Below are positions 1 to 11,132 of a stretch of DNA of 30,389 bases, piece after piece. Within the stretch, counting starts at the first letter, position 1. The number at the start of each line of letters is the position of its first letter. The position numbers and the translations under genes are program-made. This stretch comes from Glomus cerebriforme (taxonomy: Eukaryota > Glomeromycota > Glomeromycetes > Glomerales > Glomeraceae), in assembly GCA_003550305.1 (NCBI GenBank), contig QKYT01000260.1:1-30389 (forward strand). The letters are read 5' to 3'. The notes under the pieces were generated by a model, which did not search any database, was not told the DNA's origin, and saw only the letters and a program-made list of their open reading frames with translations.

Positions 1-125
1 CTAAATCAGGTGTCTGGCACAAAATTATGTTTCACAAAAAATTTAATGACGATAATAATTTTTTACGCGTATTAATTAATTATTTTCACTTGACAAATNA
101 CTGAAATGGAAGAAGTTAATAACTA

Positions 126-1665
126 GTTTTTTTGATCCAATTATAATATACAAGGCATAGTTTCTCATATAAAGTTATAAAAGAAGGTACATATCCTAGT
201 AAATTATCATTAGTTTATACTCTTCCTNCTAATAAATATCGAATTCCTGATGATTATAACAACTGGGGCAGGAGTAAAAATCGGTGTACTGTTCAATNTT
301 TCATTAATTATGATGATGGTAAACCAGTTTTTCAAATCTGGTTTGGNAAATGTTTTGAATATGAAGTTTTTTCATCCAAAAGTACTACAGATGCGACAAA
401 TTTATTTCACAAAGTTTTNATATAAAAAATACTTTAAATTTGTCTCTTTAATAATTTTTTACATAGAATAACTTTAAAATTCTTATCCTTTAAGCAATAC
501 ACTTCACAAAAAGGAACCAAAACATCAGCCATTTATTTATTTNGCCTTCAACTTAAAAAGCAAGAGATAAAAGACATTGTGCATATGTCTTAAAGCAAGT
601 TGATCAATGCAGCAATTCTACTCTTACAGAACGAGATACATATTGTATATTGGAAACATATGTTAATTGAATTTAATAAGAAAACACCAAAATTTTACAA
701 TTTGGAAGATGCACCAGTATTAGAAAATATACTCTATTCTGTCTTTATGCAATAGAATGCAATAGAATCTACCTGGCCCAATATCAATAGTAGATATAGA
801 TACTGAAAATAATACCTTAAGCCAAATCATCATTATACGATACAACTGTACTTTACCCTGGATTAAAATTATGATTCTTTATCGAATGTAATGTATCCAT
901 TTTGTCATGATCTGAGAAATTTAAAAGAACAAGTATTAGTTATTAATAATATAAAATGAATTTTTCAACTTCATTTTTCGTCTGATTGGAAATTTTTAGC
1001 AATTTGCTTAAGTTTTAATGTACTTATTACAGTAAAAATTTCCGCTCTTGGTGTACAATTATAAATCACAACAAGGAGTCCTATTAAAAGAATGGATGAT
1101 TTACAAGAACATAAATAAGGTAGTTGAGAAGGACATTACAAAAACCAATTTTGATATGATATCTCTTGATTAATGGGTTCCTGATAAATTGCTACGAATT
1201 GCTGATCGACTGTGGAGTCTTTTAATAACAGAATTAATGAAACAGAATTCATTTAATGATATTGCATGAAAATTTATTTATTGATAAAATGAAAAAAAAT
1301 TAAAATTAATTTTCAATTTTGGCAAGATTGGGGAATTTAAGACTTGGAAATACTTCTTTGATGGGAGATGATAAAAAAGTATTATAATTTTTTGACCTAA
1401 CAAAAATTTTTTCAAGGAGACGTGCTACTGTAATATGAGATTTGTGAAACAAATTTTATGAGCTTTAAGATCCTACAACAAAAGCTGAAGATTTTAAAAA
1501 TGATGTAAAAAATTGGCCTAGTACTTTATTTTTGACAGCATCTGAAGGTATTTCAAATACTCCAGAATTAAGAAATGCTTATATCAACCCGATAATATGA
1601 CTCCATATATTCATGTGTTAGTTCATCATATTTCTGAATTTATGAAAATTCATCAGAAGAAAGCA
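126..1665 (+). pseudogene. Decayed member of a multi-copy Rhizophagus-type gene family
   Basis: Coding fragments lie in order on the plus strand, broken by stops, frameshifts and N bases. Readable pieces include a stretch near 150-420 (SYKVIKEGTYPS, then RCTVQ and FQIWFGKCFEYE), a middle stretch near 840-1020 (YDTTVLYPG, FCHDLRNLKEQ, FSSDWKFLAICLSFN), a stretch near 1190-1260 (ADRLWSLLITELMKQNSF) and a C-terminal stretch near 1590-1660 (DNMTPYIHVLVHHISEFMKIH). I recognise this order of motifs from memory as a very large family of uncharacterised Rhizophagus proteins, often near repeats, so it may be element-encoded. I cannot name its function. At least five in-frame stops or frame changes separate the pieces, so it is not expressed as a full protein. 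The start and end given are approximate. Confidence 0.55.
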
Positions 1666-1699
1666 TTTTCTTGTATAATTTACCAATAATATTAAGGGT

Positions 1700-2370
1700 T
1701 ATTTATCAAAATTTAATTTTTAGTAGCACGTTACACAAGATCAATTAATTAATATTCCGATGTATCATTTATTTCTTCATGGAAAACATTTTTTTATTCA
1801 GAGTTATTCAACAAAAATAATTCATTTATAAATTTTTGTAAAATGCATTATCAAGTCTAATAAACAATTTTTTAATTGATGAGAAAAAAATCGGTTAAGA
1901 AAAACTTAGCTCATTAACATTACCGTCATGGTGACTATTTATTTAATACTAAATTTTTGATTACCCTTTCGTTCTAATCTGTAAAACTTTTCACTTAGGC
2001 TGATAATTTTCATATTATATAACTAAATTGCATATCTCAACATTAGTTTTTTTTAACTAACAAATTAACAGTTAACTATTGATTAATATAATTCAAGATT
2101 TATATTTTAACCCTTACTAACTATACTTTTATTTTCTTATTTCTTATTAACGGATAGTCTCTATATCACTCTCTAAGCTACAAGTATCATCAACCATCAA
2201 ATAATCTTTATTCCTTCACTACAAAATCTTTCAATTTTTTGAATTTATTATTGAAAGACAAATCCAACCAGCTAACACGTATTAAAGTACATTTAAAAGA
2301 TCAAAAAAATTCTATTGAGGATCTTGTATTAGTATATAACATAAAGCATATTTTCATTGAATCATAGCCT
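1700..2370. other. AT-rich intergenic stretch
   Basis: No reading frame, RNA gene or clear repeat structure seen. Base composition is strongly AT-rich with homopolymer runs, typical of decayed spacer in this window. Confidence 0.5.
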
Positions 2371-2372
2371 GA

Positions 2373-3160
2373 CTATAAATAAAAATAAATATGTCCTGCT
2401 TGTGAGATGACTGTTGAAATCATCTTTTTGTTGTTCCCATTCCAACACATGTTGTCCACGTTTGTATCTTGATTTGCGAGGTTTAGCTGCTCCAAAATAG
2501 GATTTTCATCATCAGATTCATCATTATAATGTACAACATACTGTATATACGTTGTTGTGATCATAAAATTTGACTCCCCATTCTTGCATTTCTAAAATAC
2601 TGATTTGCTGAATCTCCACGAAACATACACCCTTTCTAGCTGCTGAATAATGTATATAATTCTTAAATACCACATAAAATTGACTTTTAGTGGCAGGAAC
2701 CGAAACTGTTTGTTCTCCTAGTTATAATAATCATTGTTGTGAGCTTTGATTTTTATAAATTCTAAAGAAATATTATTTATACAATTTCGAATAATATTGT
2801 CCACAGAAGATTGTTATTATTTTTGAAATTATTTCAATTTCAGATTTCTTTTCTTTAGGAATCTTTTTAACTTTAATTATTTCCCATGATTCTGTTCTAT
2901 TTATCTCTTTTATGCAATTAAAAAGAATTTGTATTTGTTAATTGAAAATTATATTAATAGCAACCATGCATTCTTTTATAATCGATCTATTTTGAGAAGG
3001 AGATTTGTCTCTATTTTGATTTCTCTTATCCAATGCTGTATTGTAATTTTATCTCCTTTTCGATTTACAATTTTTCCAATATTTGTTTGTTTTTGTTCCA
3101 AATATATTATCCATTCTTTTTGTTTAGTCTGTTTAGTTTCTGATAGATGATTTAATTTTA
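2373..3160 (-). other. Degenerate coding-like debris, minus strand
   Basis: The minus strand shows short coding-like pieces: an acidic segment at about 2564-2480 (NDESDDENPILEQ), an overlapping alternative frame reading RKSRYKRGQHVLEWEQQKD, and a lysine-rich segment near 2905-2830 (NRTESWEIIKVKKIPKEKK). They are not in one frame and no splice model joins them. The plus-strand frame at 2929-3150 is the complement of this purine-rich strand and is unlikely to be real. I do not recognise the family. This is probably an old transposable-element remnant. Confidence 0.3.
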
Positions 3161-3610
3161 TAAAATCTCATTCTTGAAATTTTTTGGTTTTTTAATATTT
3201 CCTTTGATAATTTTTTAAACCAACGTGGTTCAAATTTACTGAAGTTAAATTTTTTATCTGTCAATAATTTTGATCAAATTTTTGTTATTTCTGTCCAATT
3301 CATTCTTTTTCTAATATAGATCTTATATTGAATCTCCCAATCTGAAATTTGCAAAATTGAGTTAATAAGTTAACTATTTATTGCTAAATTTATGTTATCC
3401 AATTATCCAACGGTAAAATAAAGTTGTTCTTAATAATTCTAAAATTATCAAACATAAAGAAATAAAATTTTAATATAAATAATTTAATTTTAAGATTTTT
3501 ATGTTTCAACTCAAAATATCCTTCATCTTAAGAAAAAATGATTGTATTAATAAATATTATAATAATCAAAGAAATTAATAAAAAATTTTTTTTTCAAACT
3601 TACTGAATTA

Positions 3611-3778
3611 CTGTGGCTATAAGTGCTGCGGTTTACCCATCCTGAAAATTTTTGTGAGAATTTTTTATTAGCATTAACACATTGTTTCAATCTAAAAAAT
3701 TAATTAATTATTTAATTAAACAATAAATAAATTAATAATAAAAAATCAAATTGTTAATGATTCACCACGTGGCTACAG
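3611..3778. mobile_element. Short MITE-like element with TA flanks
   Basis: The left end reads CTGTGGCTATAAGTGC and the complement of the right end reads CTGTAGCCACGTGGTG, giving an imperfect terminal inverted repeat. TA dinucleotides flank it on both sides (3609-3610 and 3779-3780), as expected for Tc1/mariner-type target duplications. The 168-bp interior is AT-rich with no coding potential. A TA flank is weak evidence in such AT-rich DNA, so this call rests mainly on the inverted ends. Confidence 0.4.
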
Positions 3779-3998
3779 TATATCGAACCAAATTCATTAT
3801 TTTAAAATTTTTATTCAAATCTAAGGATCGAATCTAAAGAAAAATAATCAGATAAATAAAGGATAGATTAAATGAAAAAAATGACCAATATTTTAAAAAA
3901 CATTATTTACCCATTTCAATTAATAAATATATTCAAATTTTCCTTTTGTAACTAAGGAAAAAAATGTTATGAAAATGAATCGTAGCGAAGTTGGTAAC

Positions 3999-4655
3999 AA
4001 ATTATGCTATAGTCAATAGTAATTATTCTTGGTGATTAGAAAATGACTGTAAAGTAGCATTAGATCATCCGGTCGAAACAATTCAAAATTTAAAATATTA
4101 TTTTATTTATTATAAAATATTCATTAATACATTTAATAAAATAAAATTACTAAAAAAAAATAATAAAACCTAATATTACTACTCCATTTGTATATTTTCT
4201 TCTTATCCCTTCATTATTATCCTTTCTATTTTATTTCTATTGTTATTGTTTGTTTTTGTTGATTTTGTTCTTATATTTTGTTTTTTATATAATTATTCCC
4301 TTTATTTCTGCTACCTAATTACATCTTTTATTCCAAACGTTTTCCACAATTAAGTGACTGACCTCTTTTTTTTAAGCCAGTATACCTTCTTTTGTTTATA
4401 TACATTTTTCATTCAAATTGTTCTTTCCATTTTGTCCCTTCTCTGACTTTGTCATATCCATTTTGGAATGTTCTTTGATTCCTAATCACGACCTGTTTCT
4501 TTTATTATTCTTTTAAAATCTAACAATTTGTTATATTTCTTCTCCTTTTAATCATTCACCAGATAGCAAACATTTTCGCTTATTAATACTTCTTTTAAGT
4601 TGTTATCTGTCTTTTTTTTTCATGTTTTTCATCCACCTTTCTCTTTATGCATTTT
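3999..4655 (-). repeat. Left arm of a long inverted repeat
   Basis: This arm matches the complement of 6632-7228 along almost its whole length. Shared blocks in order include AAATTATGCTAT, GGTGATTAGAAAATG (4031-4045, complement of 7184-7198), ACATTTAATAAAATAAAATT, CATCTTTTATTCC, AAATTGTTCTTTC and CTTTTAATCATTCAC. The arms differ by small indels and substitutions, so the duplication is old or diverged. The minus strand is purine-rich and reads like decayed lysine-rich coding sequence. The likely source is two opposed copies of one element, not a perfect palindrome. Confidence 0.75.
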
Positions 4656-5032
4656 CTGTTTTCATGAACTCATCATCACTTGTTTTATATATTTATTATT
4701 TTTTTTTATTCTAATCTTTTTTAGGTTTAATTATCCATATTTCAACATGCTGAAATGGGTTAATTATTTTAAATATTTCTTCCTTCACTTTAATATGAAG
4801 GATCAGAACATCTCCGAGATCCAGATTATCTCAGAAATTCTACATCTTTTTCAATACTTGAAACTTTTCGTCCAGTTAACTTTTTTAAAGTTGTTGCATA
4901 TTTCTTATTTTGTCTTGAAGTAGTATTCTTCTTTTTTCTTTTATCTTCTTTGCTGTTTGTTGATATCTCCCATTACTGATCTCATTATTCTTCAATATTG
5001 CTTCATAAATATAAATATTAGGAAAAGAAAAA
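4656..5032 (-). other. Decayed coding-like sequence between inverted-repeat arm and tandem repeat
   Basis: The minus strand is purine-rich and gives short lysine-rich frames, for example TTLKKLTGRKVSSIEKD near 4905-4855. Stops interrupt it every few dozen codons. It lies immediately downstream, in minus-strand sense, of the tandem repeat at 5033-5280. A similar purine-rich region sits in the same place relative to the second copy of that repeat (10365-11100). I read it as decayed element-encoded protein, not as a gene. Confidence 0.35.
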
Positions 5033-5280
5033 GGGAATTCTAATCTAAACCAAACCGCAGATAGGAGATATTCGACTATCTAACCGGTCTTTCCTTGCCT
5101 GATACGAAGAAGACTTCTATATACAGTATAAGGAAGAGAAGAGGAAGTTTAAAGGAATTTAAAAAGAATTTAAACCAGCTCAGATAGGAGATACCTGGCT
5201 GGACCTTCCTTGCCTGATACGAGGAAGACCTCTATATACAGTATAAGGAAAGATAAAAGAAGGAATTTAAAGGGGTAGTT
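5033..5280. repeat. Dispersed tandem repeat, copy 1 (two units of about 120 bp)
   Basis: Two units each contain AGATAGGAGATA, then TTCCTTGCCTGATACGA, GAAGAC, CTATATACAGTATAAGGAA and a GGAATTTAAAG-like tail. The core begins with TTCCTT and ends with AAGGAA, so it carries short inverted ends. The same two-unit arrangement occurs at 11133-11385 in the same orientation, also preceded by AAGAAAAAG and TCTAAACCAAACC. The two-unit array and repeated context suggest a promoter-like monomer array or untranslated part of a dispersed element. Confidence 0.75.
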
Positions 5281-6631
5281 TATTTTTAAGAGATTATAGA
5301 GAGAAAATAAAATTATAGAGAGAAAAGAGTAGAGTTCAAAGGGAGAATCTAGTTTTTAAATTTAGAGAAAAAATTTTTTTTTTTAAAAAAATGGTAGGTA
5401 TTTATAAATTTTTTTTTTTACATTTTNTAAAATTTACAAAGGATATGTCATAAGAACTTATTATGTATTTTTATTATTAATTATGTAATGTACTACTTAA
5501 TTTATATTCATTTTTAATCATGGGCTAATAGGCTAGATAATGGTACACGTGAGTCACAATCCATATTTTTTACGCGTTGCACATTAGATCATAATTTCTT
5601 TTTTTGGTCTATAATTAGGTAATATTAGTATCATGTCACACAAAATATGAAATTTTATTAAGATATTTTATAAAAGTCAATCATATTTATCTATTAAAAT
5701 GTTACTATTGATGCAACTGAGAAATTTTTTTTTTTTACAAAAAATAAATCATTGATACAACAAATATTTGTGTAATTTATTTATTATTAAAATTATTATT
5801 CTAAAAACAATATGATATCAATATTAAGGCTACTTTTGAAGTTTTATGAAAATTTGGGCGCTTGTAGATGACATCATTCACATCATATTAAATTGTTGAT
5901 AATTGTGATGTCAAATTAGATTTGGTTATACAATTATTACATAATTATAGTTATTTTATATACGAATTTCCTTTTAAAGTTAGGTACAAATCTTGATATA
6001 TTCATAAATTTGATTTTGATAAAATATTTACTTAATGGTATAAGATAAAAAAAAATCATGAGTCATATTTTTACTATGCCCAAAAGATAAAAAAAAGACC
6101 ACATATTTCATCTATAATTTCCCTATGACTATTACAATATATAACTTAAAACAATTGTTTAACAAGCTAAAGCTCTAAAAGACGTTAAACAATCTTATTA
6201 TTAAAACACAAAATTTTATTGCAATCTATACCATTGAAAATAAAATTATTTGTACCATTCAACTTTGACAATGTATTGTATGTCACTATTTAATATAAAG
6301 AAATGAGGGAACTATGGAAGGAAAGAATGAAGAATAGAAAATGAAGGAATGGATAAGAGAAAATATGATGGTGCAATATGAAAATAATATGGAAAAGAAA
6401 GGAAGAGATAAAGAAAAAGAATAGAGTGAATGTTTTCAAGAATAGAATGAGAAACAAAATAATGAAAGGTAAAATAATGAAGTTACAATATAAATTAAGA
6501 GGAAGGAAGGATTGGAAAAGAGAAAAGAGAAAAAGACCAATTTGAAGAAAAGAGCAATACAATTAAGGGTAACAATAGTGGAACATAATGGAATTAATAG
6601 GGAGGTGCAGAAATATAAATAAAAATTCGGA
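5281..6631. other. AT-rich spacer of the inverted repeat
   Basis: This is about 1.3 kb between the tandem repeat and the right arm. From 6290 to 6631 the plus strand is strikingly purine-rich (AGGAAAGAAGAA-like runs), which creates long but spurious minus-strand frames rich in Phe, Leu and Ser. These have no domain signature and are shadows. The remainder contains no recognisable gene. Confidence 0.5.
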
Positions 6632-7228
6632 TACAGAAAGAGAAAGGTAGAATGAAAGGAAATGAAAGAAAAAGACAAATAATAAGTCAAAAGAAGTATT
6701 AAGAAAAAAATTACTTGCTATCTGTGAATGATTAAAAGGACAACAAGAAATATAATAAATTGTTGGACTTTAATAAAAGAATAATGAAAAACAAGATACC
6801 AATAATAACAGATAAAGAAGAAACCAAGGAACATTTCCAAAGATGAAGACAAAGTCAAGATTGAAAGAACAATTTGAAGAAAAAATGCATATAAATAAAG
6901 AAATGTATAACTGGTTTAGAAAAAAAGATGTCAGTCATTTAATTGTAAAAAAAGTTGGGAATAAAAGATGTAATAGAGTGGCAGAAATAGAAAGGAATAA
7001 TGCTATAAAAAAATAAAATACATATGAATAATCAACTAATAATAGAAGAAAAAAATATAACAAAATAATACAAATGGAATAATAAATAGTAATATTAGAT
7101 TTCTTATTTTTTAGTAATTTTATTTTATTAAATGTATTTTTTTAAATTTTGTTAATTGGATAATCTAATAGAAAACCTGTAATCATTTTCTAATCACCAA
7201 AATGATTCTGTCAAATATAGCATAATTT
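6632..7228 (+). repeat. Right arm of the long inverted repeat
   Basis: Complement of 3999-4655 with indels. The outer ends (ATAGCATAATTT at 7217-7228 and its complement at 3999-4010) mark where similarity stops. The plus strand is lysine- and arginine-rich in translation with frequent stops, mirroring the minus strand of the left arm. The two arms therefore look like two divergently oriented copies of the same decayed element with a spacer of about 2 kb. Confidence 0.75.
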
Positions 7229-7479
7229 ATTTAATATTGGTATTCACAAATATAATCACAAATTAATAGGCCACACTATTTTGAAAATAGTAAAATTAAA
7301 ACTGTAAAATTTGTAACCTGTTTATGAGTCTGTGAATTGTGTCAATAAATTGTGACATGGTTTATTTGGTTAGCTAATATAAAGTTAAAAGGACTATCTT
7401 GATAATGTAAAAGAATTGTATTGAAGAGAACCAGGTGTCAAATTAAAATATATTCAGGAATGTTAGTCAATGCAACTAA

Positions 7480-7690
7480 ACTTGGGTGCCGAAACCTATC
7501 TATGCCGAAACATATTTGGGATTCGGCATATGCCGAAATGCTGATTCAGAAATTTGCTGAAATCTCAAATCCCAAAACCCAAATTGATGCCAAAATCACA
7601 AACTGATGCTGAAATCCCAAACCGATGCCGAAATCCCAAATTGATGCCGGAATCCCAAACAGTTTCCGAAATCCAAAAATCCTAAGTTTT
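7480..7690. repeat. Minisatellite, unit about 20 bp (GATGCCGAAATCCCAAACC-like)
   Basis: Repeated units with core GATGCCGAAATCCCAAA run from about 7570 to 7670, with weaker units such as ATGCCGAAACATATTTGGG upstream. The short plus-strand frame at 7421-7606 crosses the array and reads low-complexity repeats, so I do not treat it as a gene. The array directly precedes the longer tandem repeats at 7733. Confidence 0.7.
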
Positions 7691-7732
7691 GGTCATGGAG
7701 CAACTAGTTTCAATATCCGAGATGGCGCAAAT

Positions 7733-8350
7733 TGAAATCTACAAAAAAAGGAAGAGAAACGTTAGCAAACGTTTCCAAAAGTTAACTTTGAAGAACCTTT
7801 AAAGAAAATTCATACCCTGCGACTTAAATATCAAGAGAGCCGAAATCAACAAAAAAAGAAAGGAAGCCATTAGCAAACTTCTCCTGAATAAAACTGCGAA
7901 AAAAAATCCATACTCGCATCTAGAATAGTCCAAAGAAGGCGGAAATTACAAAAAAAATAAGGAAACGTTAGCAAATGTTTCCAAAAGCTAACTTCGAAGA
8001 ACCTTTAAGGAAAACTCATACCCTGCGACCTAAATATCAAGAGAGCTGACCATACCCGCCCATACCCGCATCTAGAATAGTCCAAAGAAGCCAGAATCTA
8101 TAAAAAAAAAGAAGGGAAATGTTAGCAAATGGTTCCTAAAGTTAATTCTGAAGAAATATTTAAAGAAAATATATACCCGCGTCTTAATATTCAGAGAAGC
8201 TGAAAACTACAAAAAACAATGAAAGGAACATTAATAAATAGTTCCTAAAGCTAATTTCGAAGAAATCACAGAAGAAAATCTATACTTATGTTTGGAATGG
8301 TCCAGGGAANCAGGAATCTACACGAAAGAATAAATGAAAATGAAACATTA
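7733..8350. repeat. Degenerate tandem repeat, about six units of 100-150 bp
   Basis: Units start near 7733, 7842, 7940, 8093, 8204 and 8313 with GAAATCTACAAAAAAA-like sequence. They continue with AACGTTAGCAAA, a GTTTCC or GTTCC segment, AAAGTTAAC, GAAGAA, then CATACCC(T)GCG and a link such as CTAGAATAGTCCAAAGAA. Units vary in length because of internal indels. The array is more GC-rich than its surroundings. No coding frame runs through it. Confidence 0.7.
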
Positions 8351-8946
8351 GTAACATTTCATAAAAGAATGCAGAAGTCTGAAGAATTCTCTTACTGAAA
8401 TTTCCTAGTTCCTTGTCTTCAAAGAATCCGTTCTTAAACTATGTTAGATTTTTTTTTAATTTCGTTTTTTAAATAAAAATTTTTTACCCATTTATTTTTA
8501 AAAGCTTTTCAGATCGGAAACGGGCTAGATTTAAAAAGGAATAGTCTAAAAATCAATCAGGTAATAAGTTGATTTATACATTTATAATGAAATTGTGAAA
8601 CTTTATCTGTTATACTATCTTTATTACATAATGTATATATCAAAATTCATTATTACAAAAATATTATAACGAACATCTATCAAACATTTTTGCTAATTCT
8701 TCTGGATTATAGTTATCTTCATTATCAAATTCTTCTACAGCAGGTATACAGTATTACTTCGCATGTTCTATATTAAAAATAAAAATAAAATAAAAATTTG
8801 AATATTTATAAAAAAAACTCTTTCTTATAAACTGTTAAAATCTATAAAATCTGCAGTAAACTAAATGGATAACAATACAAAATTTTTCTTTGCTCAAACA
8901 ACATGAGTATAAATAGCAACAGTTTTATGAGAACACTTTATAGTTC
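8351..8946 (-). other. AT-rich spacer with a short exon-like peptide on the minus strand
   Basis: Mostly featureless. On the minus strand, about 8770-8660, an AG acceptor-like site (AATATAG) is followed by sequence that reads, after one stop, IPAVEEFDNEDNYNPEEL and ends MFDRCSL and a stop. It looks like the last exon of a lost gene. No upstream exon can be joined to it, so I give it little weight. Confidence 0.25.
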
Positions 8947-9171
8947 CAAAAAATACATAACATCACAACTGAAACAACCAAAAAATCTAACATAGAGATA
9001 GAAAAAGACATTATCGAGGACACTTATAATTCCAACAACATGGACTTAGACAATAATGATAACTCCTTCCAAATGACTTCAACTCCTACACAAAATAATA
9101 CCATCAACGTAACAAATAAAATAACGGAAATTATAAACAATATAATAAAGACCCCACACTCCACTAAATAA
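8947..9171 (+). other. Asn/Thr-rich coding-like fragment
   Basis: An open frame of about 75 codons, without a clear ATG at its left edge, reads TTETTKKSNIEIEKDIIEDT and continues with Asn-, Asp- and Thr-rich sequence (MDLDNNDNSFQM, TPTQNNTINVTNKI) to a TAA at 9169-9171. Its third positions are clearly richer in C than flanking DNA. The low-complexity acidic style resembles the N-terminal region of element-encoded proteins in this type of genome, but no domain is visible. It may be a fragment of a retroelement ORF. Confidence 0.35.
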
Positions 9172-10360
9172 CTCAATACATACATCCGCAGCAACAATCT
9201 TTTCCATAACTGTCAGGAAAATACAGTAACTTAATGATAAATTTGCAATTTAAAATTGTGCTGTTACTAAATTTTTATTCCATAACTAAATCAAAATTTT
9301 TGATAAGTATATTTCGTCACTTTCATCCTTTCATCTTCACAAAATAATATTAAACTAATTATTCTAATTGTTAACTAGTAATGGAATTATTGGATGAAAG
9401 TAGTATTGTATATTTGACAAACTCAATTAAAATTCTTTGCCTGTCTATCAAACAGTACATCAAGTTTGAACTTGTGTAATTATTCTGTCAGAATCATGAT
9501 GCAAATTTGTTTATACTGTATGGTTGTATTTAAATAATAATGTCAGAAAAGAAGTCTTTGTATGAAAAAAAAAATACTTAAAAATTCTATAATAATACAA
9601 AGTCAAATTTTCTTTGATCCATATAAATTATTATAATAGAATAAATAAAGTTATATATAATTTAAATTGTACATAATTGTTAATTTTCAATTGAGAAATA
9701 TCAATTTTCTGAGTTTCTATCAAACGAAATAAAATTTTTTAATTTTTTTAAATAAATAAAATTTATTACTTTTATAGTATTCCATACTTAATAATCATTT
9801 CAAGTAATAAATAACTTCAGAAAGTGTTTCATATAATAAACTGATAGAATGTACATTCATAAAGCTCTATTTATGCAAGACTTGTTATTCAATATAACAC
9901 TGTGCATTTACTTTCCTGTCCTCATGATATTCTTATAATTTTTGATGAAATAAAGGTCAGAAAAAATAATAAAATCAGGTTCATTTAATGTAAAATTAAT
10001 TCTTGTTCCCTTTTTAGTCACTTTTATAAAAAATCTCATTTGGTGGATTAAGATTACTATTATTATATCGCAAACTGATGCATTACTTAAAAATTATTTT
10101 TTTCAATTCGATTTATGATCAAAATAACTTATTTGTATAACTTTCATTTGATATATTCTTATTGGTTTTTATTCATTTTAGTAAATAATTAAAGTACATA
10201 AATTATAAAAAAAAAATTTTTTTAAATTGTAAAAACTGGTGAAATTATATCTTCTATTAAATAATAAACTAAAAATTAATATTATAATTATTCTGAATGT
10301 CTTCTATCTAAAGTAATACCTATTTGTATTTATTTATCATATATCTATTTCTAATTGATC
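9172..10360. other. AT-rich intergenic stretch
   Basis: About 1.2 kb of A+T-rich DNA without supported genes, RNA genes or repeat arrays. Confidence 0.5.
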
Positions 10361-10364
10361 AATT

Positions 10365-11100
10365 TTGGTTTTTTGTTGTTATACCCATTTCTTTGTTGTC
10401 CTTTATTCCACCCATATGCCCAGTTTTTCATATAATGTTCTATTTATCTTACACCATATGATTTTGACTATTTGCTTATTATCAATTACCCCTATATTTG
10501 TTTACTTTAATTTATTATTATTTTTCCCTTTTGCTCATAATTCAAATTTTTCTGGATTCACTTTAGACTTTGATATAAACTCTTAAAGTTGTAAAATTTC
10601 CTGTTCTGAATCTTCTTTTATGTTTGTTTCATCAATTTATTGTATGTTGGCTCATTCTTTTGCTATGCCTTTCCATATGGTGGTGCCTTCCATCAATTCC
10701 TTTAAGTTTCAGCCTTGTGACCATACTCCCCCCTGGAAACCAAACACTTCAGTTTCCTTCTTCTTTCAATTCACATAGTATTCTATTTAAATTTCTACAG
10801 GATTGGTTGTAAAGGAGCAATTTTTAATGGTGAAGAAACAGTAGATAAACTTCATCCAATCCACCTTCTCTACAGTAAATTCTTCAGTAATTTTGTCATT
10901 CATCATTATGTTATTTGTTTTGCTATTATTAAAAATGTTCATCATTGTCATATTATCATTTCTTTTTGGTGTCTTTTTCATCATTTGTTTCTACCTGAGT
11001 TATAAAGCTTTGTTTATGTCCATAAATTGAATTAAAGTTTCTCTTTTAAAATAATTAAATCATTTTCTCCAAATCTGGGTGTTTGTATTACATGAGCTCA
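10365..11100 (-). pseudogene. Decayed element-encoded sequence, minus strand
   Basis: The minus strand is purine-rich and gives broken frames. The longest, 10984-10787, reads lysine/asparagine-rich sequence then EEFTVEKVDWMKFIYC. It starts just downstream, in minus-strand sense, of the two-unit tandem repeat at 11133-11385, as the region at 4656-5032 does relative to 5033-5280. The plus-strand frames at 10365-10586 and 10624-10812 are shadows. The 18S rRNA-like segment lies inside it. Function unknown; probably a dead retroelement ORF. Confidence 0.35.
10678..10756 (-). other. Fragment of nuclear 18S rRNA gene embedded in repeat debris
   Basis: The minus strand contains the highly conserved small-subunit rRNA segment around the universal GCTGAAACTTAAAGGAATTG site. 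It is preceded by GGGGGGAGTATGGTC and followed by ATGGAAGGCACCACCA, where normal 18S has GACGGAAGGGCACCACCA. About 79 bp align, with roughly ten differences from a typical fungal 18S, including one deletion. Both flanks stop matching, so this is a broken fragment and not a functional gene. Confidence 0.75.
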
Positions 11101-11132
11101 TAAATAAAGTAGACAATAAGTATATAAAGAAA

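Noticed and set aside
4600..4923. Plus-strand 107-codon hydrophobic frame
   Set aside because: Shadow of the purine-rich minus strand in decayed repeat sequence; it begins inside the inverted-repeat arm.
6290..6690. Overlapping minus-strand frames rich in Phe, Leu and Ser, like a membrane protein
   Set aside because: They are the complement of a purine-rich plus strand. No start context, splice signals or domain, and two frames are open at once, which points to composition bias.
7421..7606. Short plus-strand ORF with MPKHIWDSAYAE
   Set aside because: It runs into a 20-bp minisatellite and has no homologous motif.
10365..10812. Two plus-strand hydrophobic frames
   Set aside because: They lie antisense to degenerate coding-like sequence and across the 18S rRNA fragment, so cannot be genuine protein.
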